Source of the DNA: Longimicrobiaceae bacterium
Lineage (GTDB): Bacteria > Gemmatimonadota > Gemmatimonadetes > Longimicrobiales > Longimicrobiaceae
NCBI GenBank assembly: GCA_036375715.1
Contig: DASVBS010000065.1
Span: 186,001-250,000 of the forward strand
DNA length: 64,000 nucleotides
Direction: 5' to 3'
Shown here: positions 9,030 through 19,960 of the stretch, piece after piece
How positions within the stretch are numbered: the first letter of the stretch is position 1
How the letters are laid out: the number at the start of each line of letters is the position of its first letter
Notes under the pieces: model-generated
What the model was told of the DNA's origin: nothing
The model's input: only the letters and a program-made list of their open reading frames with translations
Databases searched by the model: none
Program-made: the position numbers and the translations under genes

Positions 9030-11456
9030 TTATCGAGCCGCTTGTAGAGACCGCACCAGCTCGGCCGCTACCGGATCCTGCGGGAAGGTGGCGAGCAGCC
9101 GTTCCGCCGCCGCCAGCGCCGCGGCCCGCTCCCCCGCATCGCGGTGGAAGGTGGCCAGCGCGAACAGCAGGTCATAATCGCGGGGGTGACGCTCGAGGGC
9201 TGTTTCGAGTACCGCGATCGCTTGTCGCGCTTCGCCCCCCGAATGAAGCGCGACCGCGTAGGCGTAGGCGAAGCGCGGCTCTTCCGGAGCGAGCTCCGCG
9301 GCGCGGCGCAGGCTCTCCCGCGCCTCCGCCTCGCGGCCGGAGCGCGCCAGGGAGAGACCCAACGCATGGTGGAGGTTCGCGTCTTCAGGCAGGCGCTCCA
9401 ATCCATCGCGCAGCACCCGCTCCGCCTCCGCTTCCCTTCCCTGCGCACGGTAGAGATCGGCCAGGTTGACGTAAGCCGCCACTTCGCCAGGACGCATGCG
9501 CAGGGCGGCGCGGTACTCCGCCTCCGCCTCACCCACGCGGCCGAGCTGCGCGAAGAAGGTCCCCAGCGTGACGCGGTTCTCCGGGCGATCGGCCCGGTAG
9601 CGCTGGCTGGCGATGAACTCGTTGGCCGCCCGCGTGAACGCGCTCCGGGCGGCGGGGAGCTGTAGCGAGGCCGTCGCCGGCGCAAGCAACCAGGCAGCTT
9701 GTTGCCGGACGATCCGCACGGAATCGGATAGCAGCGGCGTCACCAGCGCTGCCCGCTGCTCAGGCGGCAACCCTTCCAGGGCGGAGAGGGCGGCGTGGCG
9801 GATCAGGGGGTCCGGGTCGGCCAGGCCGACGCGGGCTGCCTCCAGGACAACTACGGACGGGAGGTCCGCCAACCTCGCCAGCGCCGAAGCGCGCACGACG
9901 GTTGGCTGCTCGCGGCTGGTGGCGAGGGTGGCTAAGGCGGTGGCGGCGCCAGGCTCGGCAGCCTCGTGCGCGGCGAAGGCCTCTGCAAAGGTCTGGAAGC
10001 CGGAGGGATCGTGCCCATACCACTCGCGCACGGTGGTGGCTGCCCACTCGGCGCTCCGCTCCGTGTGGCAGCCGTTGCAGACGTTGGGAACGCCCAGCGA
10101 GACCGTCTGGTCCGGGCGCGGCACGCGGAGGCTGTGGTCGCGCCGCGGGTCGATCTGCATGTAGGTGGTCTCCGGCATGTGGCAGGAGACACACTGCGCC
10201 GCTTCCCCGTCCGCGGGGTGGAAGTGGTGCTCGGGCGTATCGTAGCGCTCGGGCGTGTGACAGCCGGTGCAGACCGCGTTGCCCTCCGCCCTCAGACGCT
10301 GCGAGTGGGGATCGTGGCAGTCCGAGCAGGTGACCCCCGCTGCGAACATCCGGCTCTGGAGGAACGAGGCGTGGATGTAGACCTCGTCGCGCTGCTGACC
10401 GTCCGCGTGATAGAGGCCAGGCATCAACAGCGAGGGGAGGTAGTAATCCAGGAAGGGCTTACCGGCAGTGTATCCTTCGACGATCTGCGCACGTCGCGAG
10501 TGGCACTGGGCGCAGACGGAGATCTCGCGCTGAGTCGCCCGCGGAGTGCTGCGCTGGGGCTTGCCGGTACTCGGGTTCACCCGCCAGGTCACCCCTTCCC
10601 GCTCGTCGAGGGCCACCAGGAGCCCCATCGACGCCGCGTCCAGACCGGCGTAGTCCTCCTGGGCGTCGGCGCTGGCCGCCCACTCGAGGTGCCGCGATCC
10701 GGGTCCGTGGCACGCCTCGCATCCCACGCTGATCTCGCTCCAACTGGTGGCGAAGGCGTCCGCCTCCCGATCGTAGTTCTTCTGGACGTTGGTCGAGTGG
10801 CAGTCGGCACACATGAAATTCCAGTTCTGGAGCCGTCCGGTCCAGTGGAGCTCGTCGGTGTGCTCGATCCGCTCACCCGGATACAATGTCATCCAGCGCT
10901 GCCCTCCCTCGCTGGCGGGACGCGAGTCCCAGGCCACGGTGAGCGGCTGGATGCGGCCGCCTTCCAGCTCGATCAGATACTGCTGGAGAGGGTAGACGCC
11001 GAAGGTGAAGCGAACCTGAAACTCTCCCTCCTGGCCGTCCGGGCCGATCGTGTGCACGAAAAAGAGGCTGTCGCGTCGCAGGAAGGTGGTGGTCACCCCC
11101 TGGTCCGTGAAGCGCACGCCGGAAAAGTCCCCCAGCACCGTCTTTTCGGTGGCCACCTGCATGGCCTGCTGGTGCTGGGAGCCCATCCAGCCGTCGAATT
11201 GCTCCTCGTGGCAGCTCGCGCAGCGCTGTGATCCGACGAACTCGGCGTTGGCAGCCTCGGGGGTCTGCTCGGCATGCTCCGAACCAGGCCCCGCACCACG
11301 CCGGAACAGCAACGCGGCTCCGATCGCCACCACCACGATCAGGGCCGCGCCCGCCCACACCCAGCGGCGTGCACCCACGCGACCGCTGGGCGGCGGGGGG
11401 GCGGGGCGCTCGGCCCCGGTACGGGGCCGGTTCCTGCGGGGCTTACGCCGAGCCAT
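9030..11456 (-). CDS. membrane-anchored octahaem cytochrome c with HEAT and TPR repeats
   Basis: 808 residues. A basic, Pro-rich N-terminus leads to one transmembrane anchor (about 32-51). Eight CXXCH haem-binding motifs follow, at about 79, 216, 246, 315, 377, 396, 422 and 460. Residues 490-600 look like HEAT repeats (alternating helices such as SALARLADLPS), and 610-805 are tetratricopeptide repeats (repeated A-Y-x-N-L-A and G-x-x-x-E-A-E units). The haem part resembles cytochrome c554-type multihaem proteins facing the periplasm. The electron partner is unknown; the repeats suggest docking of other proteins. Transcribed alone, upstream of and separate from the galactose operon. Confidence 0.88.
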   Translation of the reverse strand: MARRKPRRNRPRTGAERPAPPPPSGRVGARRWVWAGAALIVVVAIGAALLFRRGAGPGSEHAEQTPEAANAEFVGSQRCASCHEEQFDGWMGSQHQQAMQVATEKTVLGDFSGVRFTDQGVTTTFLRRDSLFFVHTIGPDGQEGEFQVRFTFGVYPLQQYLIELEGGRIQPLTVAWDSRPASEGGQRWMTLYPGERIEHTDELHWTGRLQNWNFMCADCHSTNVQKNYDREADAFATSWSEISVGCEACHGPGSRHLEWAASADAQEDYAGLDAASMGLLVALDEREGVTWRVNPSTGKPQRSTPRATQREISVCAQCHSRRAQIVEGYTAGKPFLDYYLPSLLMPGLYHADGQQRDEVYIHASFLQSRMFAAGVTCSDCHDPHSQRLRAEGNAVCTGCHTPERYDTPEHHFHPADGEAAQCVSCHMPETTYMQIDPRRDHSLRVPRPDQTVSLGVPNVCNGCHTERSAEWAATTVREWYGHDPSGFQTFAEAFAAHEAAEPGAATALATLATSREQPTVVRASALARLADLPSVVVLEAARVGLADPDPLIRHAALSALEGLPPEQRAALVTPLLSDSVRIVRQQAAWLLAPATASLQLPAARSAFTRAANEFIASQRYRADRPENRVTLGTFFAQLGRVGEAEAEYRAALRMRPGEVAAYVNLADLYRAQGREAEAERVLRDGLERLPEDANLHHALGLSLARSGREAEARESLRRAAELAPEEPRFAYAYAVALHSGGEARQAIAVLETALERHPRDYDLLFALATFHRDAGERAAALAAAERLLATFPQDPVAAELVRSLQAAR

Positions 11457-11839
11457 CGCGGGGGATCGTCACCGAGAGGAGGTCTGACTTCGGGACGATT
11501 GGGGCGGTGCGGGCGAAGATGATCTCGTCATCTCGCTGGTTCGTAGGGCGACTTCTCGATATCGGCCAGCTTGCGGGCATGATCTCGGCATCCACGGTTC
11601 GCGCCCATGATTCGACCATCGATGGTTGACCGGCCAGTTGGGGCACCGTTCGAGGGCTGCTGGCCTGCGGATCCTCGTGGGCTACAGGCCGCCAGGGGGC
11701 TACAACCGCCCTGTCGCCGAAGCTAGACCCCGCGCCGCCACGGTGTCAAACTGGGAACAAAGCGAGGGAACTCCACTACTAGTCGCCGCCGGCGCGACCC
11801 TGCCGCGCGCCTCACCTCAGACCCGTTGCTCGATCTGTC
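11457..11839. other. divergent intergenic region, 383 nt
   Basis: Lies between the cytochrome gene (minus) and the M1 peptidase gene (plus). No coding frame supported. The one visible feature is a perfect 12-bp palindrome ACCATCGATGGT at 11615-11626, which could be an operator for either gene. Confidence 0.5.
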
Positions 11840-13741
11840 ATGCCCTCTATCACCTCTCCAGTCCGGCTCGCGGTAGCCGTGGCGGTAGGCGTGATCAGCC
11901 TCGGCTGCTCGACCGGATCCGATGCCGGATCCGACGCGGAGCCCGCCGTCTCGGAAAGCGATATCCACTCCTTCGCCCGCCCGGACGAAGCGCGCGTCAC
12001 GCACGTAGCGCTCGACCTTGACGCCGACTTCGAGGCAAAGCAGCTCAGCGGCACCGCGACACTCGACCTGACCATTGCTCCGGGGGCCAGCGAAGTGGTG
12101 CTGGATACGCGCGACCTCGAGATCCTCGGCGTGCGAACCGCCGAGGGTCAGCCACTCGACTGGCGGCTGGGAGAGGGCGACCCGGTGCGGGGCCAGCCCC
12201 TGGTGGTTTCCCTTCCGGATGAGGGGGTGCAACGGGTCGTGGTGGAGTACCATACGCGCCCGGAAGCGGCAGCGCTCCAGTGGCTGGATCCGCGACAGAC
12301 CGCGGGCGGCGAGCATCCCTATCTCTTCTCGCAGGGACAGGCGATCCTCACCCGGACCTGGATCCCTACCCAGGATAGCCCGGGAATCCGGCAGACCTAC
12401 GAGGCCGAGATCACCGTTCCCGAGCCTCTGGTGGCGGTGATGAGCGCGGAGATGCTGACGCCGGAAGGTGAGCCCGGGGATTCCGGCCGTACCTTCCGCT
12501 TCCGCATGGAGCAGCCGATCCCACCGTACCTGATCGCGCTCGCCATCGGTGACATCGACTTCCGCCCCATAGGCCCGCGAACAGGCGTCTACGCCGAACC
12601 CGCGGTGGTCGACAGTGCCGCCCGCGAGTTCGCAGACCTGGAGAAGATGGTCAGCGCGGCCGAGACCCTCTATGGACCCTACCGGTGGGGGCGGTACGAC
12701 GTGCTGGTGCTCCCGCCCTCCTTCCCCTTCGGCGGGATGGAGAACCCGCGCCTCACCTTCGCCACGCCCACGGTCCTCGCGGGCGATCGCTCGCTGGTGT
12801 CGCTCATCGCCCACGAGCTGGCCCACTCCTGGTCCGGCAACCTGGTCACCAACGCCACCTGGTCCGACTTCTGGTTGAACGAAGGCTTCACCACCTACTT
12901 CGAGAACCGGATCATGGAGGCGCTCTACGGAGTGGAACGAGCGCGCATGCTCCAGGCGCTCGGCTGGCGCACTCTCCAGGAGGAGGTCGAGAGCCTCGGC
13001 GGCGCCGACGCACCGGATACCCGACTGCACGTCGACCTCGCCGGCCGGGATCCGGACGAGGGAATGACCGAGATCCCATACGAGAAGGGTGCCGCCTTCC
13101 TGCGCACCATCGAGGCCGCGGTCGGCCGGGAGCGCTGGGACGAGTATCTGCGCGCCTACTTCGAGCGACACGCCTTCCAGCCGATGACCACGGAAGGCTT
13201 CCTCCAGGACCTTCGCACTCACCTGATCGCCGGCGACACCGCCCTCGAGAATCGGCTGCAACTGGAGGAATGGGCGTACGGCACGGGGGTCCCGGACAAC
13301 GCGGTGGTCCCGCGCTCGGACGCCTTCGCGGCGGTGGAAGCGCAGGCGCAGGCCTTCACCTCCGGCACTCCCGCGCCCGAGCTGGAGACCGCCGAGTGGA
13401 GCACACAGGAATGGCTGCACTTCCTCGGCGTGCTCCCGCGCGAGCTCACCCGAGAGCAGCTCCAGGATCTCGATCGGACCTTCGCCCTCTCCAGCGAGGG
13501 GAACAGCGAGATCCTGTTCGCCTGGCTCCGCCTGGCGGTGGACAACCGCTACGATCCGGCGATCCCTTCGCTGGAGCGGTTCCTCACTTCCCAGGGTCGC
13601 CGCAAGTTCCTCCAACCGCTCTATCAGGCGCTGATGGACGAAGGCGATTGGGGGCAGCCGATTGCTCGCCGCATCTACCAGAAGGCGAGGCCCACCTATC
13701 ACGCCGTCTCCGTCGGGACGATCGATCAGATCGTGAACTGA
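11840..13741 (+). CDS. lipoprotein M1-family metallopeptidase, LTA4H/aminopeptidase B type
   Basis: 633 residues. A lipobox-like LGCS with Cys23 suggests a lipid-anchored exported protein. The zinc site is HELAH at 325-329 with Glu348 in LNEGF as third ligand; [10 protein letters not shown] (298-307) is the exopeptidase substrate-binding motif. The wording of both blocks and the GNLVTNATW segment are those of leukotriene-A4-hydrolase-like M1 enzymes, and the C-terminal helical region (about 490-633) fits the LTA4H C-domain. It cleaves N-terminal residues from peptides. Its TGA overlaps the galT-like ATG by one base (13741), linking it to the sugar genes downstream, which is an odd partnership. 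Confidence 0.92.
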   Translation: MPSITSPVRLAVAVAVGVISLGCSTGSDAGSDAEPAVSESDIHSFARPDEARVTHVALDLDADFEAKQLSGTATLDLTIAPGASEVVLDTRDLEILGVRTAEGQPLDWRLGEGDPVRGQPLVVSLPDEGVQRVVVEYHTRPEAAALQWLDPRQTAGGEHPYLFSQGQAILTRTWIPTQDSPGIRQTYEAEITVPEPLVAVMSAEMLTPEGEPGDSGRTFRFRMEQPIPPYLIALAIGDIDFRPIGPRTGVYAEPAVVDSAAREFADLEKMVSAAETLYGPYRWGRYDVLVLPPSFPFGGMENPRLTFATPTVLAGDRSLVSLIAHELAHSWSGNLVTNATWSDFWLNEGFTTYFENRIMEALYGVERARMLQALGWRTLQEEVESLGGADAPDTRLHVDLAGRDPDEGMTEIPYEKGAAFLRTIEAAVGRERWDEYLRAYFERHAFQPMTTEGFLQDLRTHLIAGDTALENRLQLEEWAYGTGVPDNAVVPRSDAFAAVEAQAQAFTSGTPAPELETAEWSTQEWLHFLGVLPRELTREQLQDLDRTFALSSEGNSEILFAWLRLAVDNRYDPAIPSLERFLTSQGRRKFLQPLYQALMDEGDWGQPIARRIYQKARPTYHAVSVGTIDQIVN

Positions 13742-14779
13742 TGATCGCCGGCCAGACCTGGGAGGAGCGCTGGCATCCGCTCCGGCGGGAGTGGGTGGTG
13801 GTATCAGCGCATCGGGATAATCGACCGTGGAGAGGGGAGCAGGTAGAGACCGGGCCGCGCCAGCTGCCGCGCTATGAGGACGATTGCTATCTCTGCCCGG
13901 GCAATCTGCGCATCTCGGGCCGGCGGAACCCTCGCTACGAGGGCGTCTTCGTCTTCGATAACGACCACCCCTGCGTCGGCCCGGAAGCCCCCCGTGAACT
14001 CGAGCCGGCTCCCGGCATCTACCGGAAGCGCCGAGCTGACGGGCTCTCGCGCGTGGTCTGCTATACACCCCGTCACGACCTCACCCTGGCGGAGCTCTCG
14101 GCCCAGGAGATCGTGGAGCTGCTACGGGTGCTGCAGGAGCAATACAGGGAGCTCGCCGCGCGCCCGGAGGTCGCCTGCGTGTTGATGTTCGAGAACAAGG
14201 GTGAGGTGGTGGGGGTCAGCAACCCGCACCCGCACGCGCAGATCTACGCGACCAACTTCGTCTTCCGCACCATCGAGGTGGAGGCGGAGGCCTTCGCCGA
14301 GCACCTTGCCACCCACGGCCAACCGCTCTTCGAGACGATCATCGAAACCGAGCGTGCGGACGGCCGCCGCATCGTGGTCGATCGCGGCGATGCGCTCTCC
14401 TTCGTCCCCTACTTCGCCCGCTATCCTTACGAGACCTACGTGGCGCCGGCGGCTATGCATTCCAGCCTGGCGGAGCTCTCCGAGGGCGAGCTGACCACCT
14501 TTGCCGAAGTCCTGCGCGAGACCCTGGTGCGCCTGGACAACCTGTGGGAGATGTCGCTCCCCTACGTCATGGTCTTCCACCAGAGACCTACCGACGGACG
14601 CGGCTACCCGGGGTTCCACTTCCACATCCAGATCCTGACGCCGCTGCGGCGTCCGGGATTGCTCAAGTACCTGGCCGGACCGGAGGTGGGCGCGGGCAAT
14701 TTCCTCAACGACACCTCGCCGGAGGAGAAGGCCGCGGAGCTGCGGGCCGTCTCGGCCACCCACTACCGCACCTCCGCTC

Positions 14780-14787
<8 letters not shown>
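13741..14787 (+). CDS. GalT-like sugar-1-phosphate nucleotidylyltransferase (second copy)
   Basis: 348 residues, starting at the ATG that overlaps the peptidase stop. It shows the GalT hallmarks: CYLCPGN (CxxC), [18 protein letters not shown] with the HPH active site, and GFHFHIQ near the C-terminus. The active-site motif reads HPHAQ rather than the HPHGQ of the other copy at 5705-6754. Because it is grouped with an arabinokinase-like kinase and not with galK, it may transfer UMP to a sugar-1-phosphate other than galactose-1-phosphate. This is inferred from context; ordinary galactose activity cannot be excluded. It overlaps the next gene by 8 nt. Confidence 0.88.
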
Positions 14788-15789
<1,002 letters not shown>

Positions 15790-15793
<4 letters not shown>

Positions 15794-17286
15794 CGCGGAT
15801 CGTCACCCGGCCACGCGATCTGGCAGCGCTGCGGAGCACGGGTGAGTTCCGCTGGTTCACTCCCGTCCTCGAACGTCTGACTTCCCTTCGTGGCGATCCC
15901 GACCCCCTCGTCGCACGCTTTCTCGATCCCTCGCTGCCGGTGCTGATCGGCCGGGCCCCCGGCCGGCTCGACGTCATGGGTGGGATCGCCGACTACAGCG
16001 GCTCGCTCGTCCTGGAGCTGCCCCTCGCCGTCGCGACCTTCGCCGTCCTTCAGCCGCACGACTCTCCCAGCATATCCGTTCTATCGCTACGCGAGCGGGG
16101 GACGAGCTTCGCCACGCTCGACCTCCACGAGCTCGCGCGTGCAGCGACCCATCCGGGCTCCGACCAGACCTCCGTCCAGAGCGCCACAACGGAGGACGAT
16201 GGGGACCCCTGGATCCGATATGTCGCGGGGGTGGTGGGCGCCTGCCTCTCGCGCGCGGGCAAGGACGTCTCCCGCGCCGCCGCCGGAGTTCGCCTGCTGA
16301 TCCTGAGCTGGGTCCCCGAGGGCAAGGGGGTGAGCTCCTCGGCGGCGCTGGAGGTGGCGGTCATGGGGACGGTGGCGGCGCACCTGGGTTTGGAGCTTAC
16401 CGGGCAGGAGGTAGCAAGGACTTGCCAGTGGGTGGAGAACCACGTGGTCGGCGCCCCGTGCGGGATCATGGACCAGCTCACCAGCGCGCTGGGTGAGCGC
16501 GATCGTCTTCTTCGCATCCGCTGTCAACCGGACCAGCTGGAAGACACGCTCGAGGTGCCTGCCGACTACCGCTTTTTCGGCATCGACTCGGGGGTCCGTC
16601 ACGCGGTTACGGGTGCCGATTACAGCACGGTGCGCTGTGCGGCGTTCATGGGGTACCGCATCATCGCGGAGGCAGCGGGGCTCCCGGTGCGCCTCGAAGA
16701 GGAGCGGGCGATCGTGGAGGACGGGCGGTGGGGCGGCTACCTCGCGAACCTCACGCCGGACGAGCTGGGGGAGTTCGAAGATCTTCTGCCCCATCGCCTG
16801 CGCGGGTACGACTTCCTCGCCCGCTACGGCGGCCACACCGACACGGCTACCCGGGTGGATCCGGAGCGCGAGTACCCGGTGCGTGCCGCGACTCTACATC
16901 CGGTACTGGAGAACGAACGGGTAGCGGCCTTTGCGCAACTCGTCCCATCGCTCTCCTCAGTGGACAAAGCCGCGCTGAGCATGGGCGAGCTGATGTACGG
17001 CTCCCACGCCAGCTACGGAGCGTGCGGCCTTGGCAGCGAGGCGACCGATCGACTGGTCGAGCTGGTGCGCGACGCGGGCCCCACCCGGGGCCTCTTCGGG
17101 GCCAAGATCACGGGCGGGGGGAGCGGGGGGACGGTTGCGGTTCTCGCCCGCTCCGACGCCGAGGAAGCCGTGCGCGACATCGCCGCGCGGCACGCGGCGG
17201 AGACAGGCCAGCGGGTAGAGCTGTTCAGCGAGTCGGGCCCGGGGCTACGGATCGGGAAGTTCTACACTCTGTCGGGATCCGGGTGA
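15790..17286 (+). CDS. GHMP sugar kinase resembling plant L-arabinokinase (ARA1 C-terminal domain)
   Basis: 498 residues, longer than galactokinase. Motifs in order: [18 protein letters not shown] (about 57-74), replacing the galactokinase GEHTDYNDG block; [15 protein letters not shown], the ATP phosphate loop; [36 protein letters not shown]; and [10 protein letters not shown] near the C-terminus. From memory these blocks match the kinase domain of Arabidopsis ARA1, which makes L-arabinose-1-phosphate, far better than they match galactokinase. With the GalT-like gene two positions upstream, the pair could convert a free sugar to a UDP-sugar. Its 3' end overlaps the convergent oxidoreductase gene by 25 nt. 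Confidence 0.82.
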
Positions 17287-18620
17287 ATCCACGGTTCGCG
17301 ATACGGTCGGGCGAGCCGAGCGTTCGCTTCGGGGTCGTCGATCACCCGCTGCTCCGCCGCGTCCCAGTGCAGGGTGCGGCCGAGATCCAGCGCGAGGTTG
17401 GCGAGGATGCAGCTGGCGGTGGAGATGTAGCCCTCTTCGATGTCCGAGATGGGCCGCCCTCGGCTCTCGATGGCGCGGAGGAAGTCGACCATGTGGGCGC
17501 GAATGGCGGGCGCCACGTGCCGCTCGAGGTCCTTCTCGGTGCGATCCTCCGGATACTCGTCCAGCTCCATCTTCACTTCGCGGTGGATCGGCTGCTCCTC
17601 CTGTGACAGGGGGATGAAGTCGTAGCCATTCACGCTCACCTTGAGCGTCCCCCGGTTCCCGTAGAAGGTCGCGCCCCAAGGATAATCCTCGTCGACGGGA
17701 TGCCCCCAGGTTCGGTGCTGCCAGACGACGGTGACATCCTCGAAGTCGAACGTCGCCGTCTGCGTGTCCGGGACGTTGGACTTGCTCTCCGCGTCCACCA
17801 GGATCCCGCCCGTCGACGCCACGCTCCGCGGCCAGCCGAGGTCCAGGAACCAGCGGGCCATATCGAGCATGTGGATGCACATGTCGCCCAGGATGCCGTT
17901 GCCGTACTCCCGGAAGGCGCGCCAACCGCGCGGATGGACCAGCCGGTTGTAGGGGCGCATCGGGGCCGGTCCGGTCCACATCTCCCAGTCGAGATACTCC
18001 GGAGGAGGTGAGTCGGGCGGGTTCTCCCGGGTACGCATGTGGTAGTAGCAGTAGGTCTCCACCAGCCCCACCTTCCCCAGCCGGCCGGAGCGCAACAGCT
18101 CGCGTGCCTCGGCGATGTGCGCCGTACTGCGCCGCTGGGTCCCCACCTGGACCACCCGTCCGTATTTGCGTGCCGCCGCGACCATCGCCTGCCCCTCGAT
18201 GACGTCCACGCTGATCGGCTTCTGCACCCAGACGTCCGCCCCGGACCGCATGGCCTCGATCGCGGCGAGCGCGTGCCAGTGATCGGGGGTGTCCACCAGC
18301 ACCACGTCCAGGTCGCGGTGCCGCAGCATCTCGCGGTAGTCCGTGTACTGCCGCGGCGTGGCGCCCGAGCGCTGTCGCTGTGCCACCATCGCAGCGGCAT
18401 CCGCCAGCATGTTGCGGTCGACGTCACAGAGCGAGACGACCTCGACGGGGGCCACCTGGATGAGACGGAACAGGTCGGTCTTCCCGTACCAGCCGCATCC
18501 GATCAGGCCCACCCGCATTCCCTGATGAGACGGCGCGGCGAACGCCGAGCGACCGTAGAAGGCGGCAGGCGCCGCCAGCGCCAGAGCGGTTCCCTTCTTG
18601 ATGAAGTTTCTGCGATCCAT
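17262..18620 (-). CDS. Tat-exported Gfo/Idh/MocA family oxidoreductase
   Basis: 452 residues with a DRRNFIKKG twin-arginine leader and AFAAPS cleavage region. The Rossmann motif GLIGCGWYGK is near residue 38, and VQKPIS is the family's (E)KP motif, which supplies the catalytic/cofactor lysine. The C-terminal half carries GDMCIHMLDMARW, typical of secreted members that oxidise or epimerise sugar derivatives with NAD(P). GGAG precedes the ATG by 8 nt. It is convergent with the arabinokinase-like gene. The substrate is not deducible; a link to 3-keto-sugar chemistry is possible given the other genes in the window. Confidence 0.85.
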   Translation of the reverse strand: MDRRNFIKKGTALALAAPAAFYGRSAFAAPSHQGMRVGLIGCGWYGKTDLFRLIQVAPVEVVSLCDVDRNMLADAAAMVAQRQRSGATPRQYTDYREMLRHRDLDVVLVDTPDHWHALAAIEAMRSGADVWVQKPISVDVIEGQAMVAAARKYGRVVQVGTQRRSTAHIAEARELLRSGRLGKVGLVETYCYYHMRTRENPPDSPPPEYLDWEMWTGPAPMRPYNRLVHPRGWRAFREYGNGILGDMCIHMLDMARWFLDLGWPRSVASTGGILVDAESKSNVPDTQTATFDFEDVTVVWQHRTWGHPVDEDYPWGATFYGNRGTLKVSVNGYDFIPLSQEEQPIHREVKMELDEYPEDRTEKDLERHVAPAIRAHMVDFLRAIESRGRPISDIEEGYISTASCILANLALDLGRTLHWDAAEQRVIDDPEANARLARPYREPWIHPDPDRV

Positions 18621-18716
18621 ACGCGGCTCCGCTGGTGAGAGTCGGGAGGATCATACGGCGTCCCGGGGGAGCGGTAAAGTCGGCTGAGACCAGCCCCCGC
18701 CGGAGATCAAGCGGCG

Positions 18717-19442
18717 CTATCGGGGTGATTCTTCGGGAGTGCCGCGGGACACCAGGCGCTGCAAGGGCGAGGGAAGGTCCACCCAGTTCACCATTCGCTC
18801 GGTCGGGGCAGCCAGGCCGAGAGCAACGGCAACCAGGACCCCGAGTCCGACGAGCGCCATCACCGCGGACCCCGGGAGGAGCTGCCCGATGGCCGCTCTA
18901 TGGACCATCTCGGAAAGCGCAGAGGTGCCGGTCGGGTGGACTTCGAGCTTGAGCAGCCACGCGAGCAGCACCAGCGCAAAGACGTATCCGTAGTTCCGTC
19001 GCAGTCGGTAGCCGACGGCCTGGCTCAGGGAGAGGTGCGGGACGAGTCGCCCCAGCTCGACCCCGATGGCCTGCAGCGCCGCCGCCTGCGCTTCGCGGTC
19101 GGGCACCGCCTGGGTGCCCAGCGCGGGCGCCACCACGTACCGGTTGAGGAGTCGAAAGCGGCGCCGCCATAGGTCGAAGATCTGATAGCGACGCGATTCC
19201 ATCAGCAGGAACATCACGTCGAAGGCGGCGGCCAGCAGGAGGGTGAAATGGGGCGACTCGGGAGCGCCGAAGGAGAAGGTCACCATACCGGCGGTGGTCG
19301 CCGCGGCCCAGTTCGTGGTGGCGTCCATCCGCTGGCGCCAGACGTCCATGTGCGCCACCACCGCTCGATAGAAATGGACGACGACGGCGCTGGAAGGGTC
19401 CACCTCCGGCAACGTCTCCCGCGGCGGGTCGGGAAGCTCCAT
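18717..19442 (-). CDS. DUF2270 family integral membrane protein
   Basis: 241 residues from the ATG at 19442; a TTG at 19493 would add 17 residues overlapping the upstream small gene and is less likely. FYRAVVAHMDVWRQRMDATTNWA, followed by SFGAPESPHF and ESRRYQIFDLWRRR, is the pattern I know from DUF2270 (COG4331). Four or so hydrophobic segments. Function unknown. It begins 4 nt after the stop of the 49-residue membrane protein, so the two are co-transcribed. Confidence 0.8.
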   Translation of the reverse strand: MELPDPPRETLPEVDPSSAVVVHFYRAVVAHMDVWRQRMDATTNWAAATTAGMVTFSFGAPESPHFTLLLAAAFDVMFLLMESRRYQIFDLWRRRFRLLNRYVVAPALGTQAVPDREAQAAALQAIGVELGRLVPHLSLSQAVGYRLRRNYGYVFALVLLAWLLKLEVHPTGTSALSEMVHRAAIGQLLPGSAVMALVGLGVLVAVALGLAAPTERMVNWVDLPSPLQRLVSRGTPEESPR

Positions 19443-19446
19443 CGGC

Positions 19447-19596
19447 TCAGAAAAGCTTCCGATACGCCCAGACAACGAGAAGAACCAGGGCAACGATCCA
19501 CAGCAGGTGCAGGAGCGCGCCGACCACCACCTTGGTCACCGCGGCGAGCAGCCACAGCACCAGCAGCACGATCGCGAACCAGAGCAGCGAGTTCAT
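19447..19596 (-). CDS. small membrane protein, Lmo0937/DUF5670 type
   Basis: 49 residues, almost entirely hydrophobic: two helices separated by VTKVVVGALLH and ending in AYRKLF. Length, the two short Trp-containing helices and the central turn match the Lmo0937-family (DUF5670) mini-proteins, often seen near stress or envelope genes. Function unknown. It ends 4 nt before the DUF2270 start. Confidence 0.7.
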   Translation of the reverse strand: MNSLLWFAIVLLVLWLLAAVTKVVVGALLHLLWIVALVLLVVWAYRKLF

Positions 19597-19960
19597 GGGA
19601 ATTCCGGGGGAAGTGGGTTGGAAAATGGGGATAGCAAGAAGGTTACCAGGGGCGTCAGGAGTTGGGAGTTGAGGAGTTAGGAGGAGAAGCTAGGAGCTAG
19701 AAGCTAGGAGCTAGAAGGACGGCCAGTTCGGCTCCCGCGACTAAAGGCCCGGAGGCAGTCTGGACTTCTGACTGTTGCCACGCGAGCTGAACCGCGGGTA
19801 CTGCCGGACTACCGAGTAGAGGCCAGAAGCCAAGAGCCAGAAGTCAGACGGGGTGCATCCGGGCTCGCAGTGAAACCGCGGAAGTACCTTCTGGCTCCTG
19901 ACTCCTGGCTCCTGGCTTCCCCTTCTAACTTCTAGCTTCTAGCTCCTAGCTTCTTCAACC
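19597..19960. other. 364-nt non-coding region filled by a nested inverted-repeat element
   Basis: Between the small membrane-protein gene and the 3' end of susD. No coding frame supported. Most of it is the repeat element described at 19686-19953, preceded by GAGGAGTTAG-like purine-rich tandem words from about 19655. Confidence 0.7.
19686..19953. repeat. nested inverted repeat built from CTAGAAG/CTAGGAG words
   Basis: Outer arms 19686-19718 and 19921-19953 are complementary at 31 of 33 positions and consist of 8-nt words (AGCTAGGA, AGCTAGAA). Inner arms 19826-19847 and 19898-19919 are complementary at 19 of 22 and are built from a related word (AGCCAGAA). The element ends 7 nt from the SusD stop. 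A close relative sits at 29122-29260. It could act as a terminator, an mRNA 3' stabiliser or a non-autonomous mobile repeat. Confidence 0.85.

Noticed and set aside
11615-11626. 12-bp palindrome ACCATCGATGGT as an operator
   Set aside because: A single short palindrome with no second copy nearby and no adjacent regulator; noted only in the intergenic entry.
11723-14068. Long open frame on the minus strand opposite the M1 peptidase and GalT-like genes
   Set aside because: Low-complexity Arg/Gly/Pro-rich translation mirroring a strongly coding plus strand with intact HELAH and HPH motifs; typical of antisense frames in GC-rich DNA.
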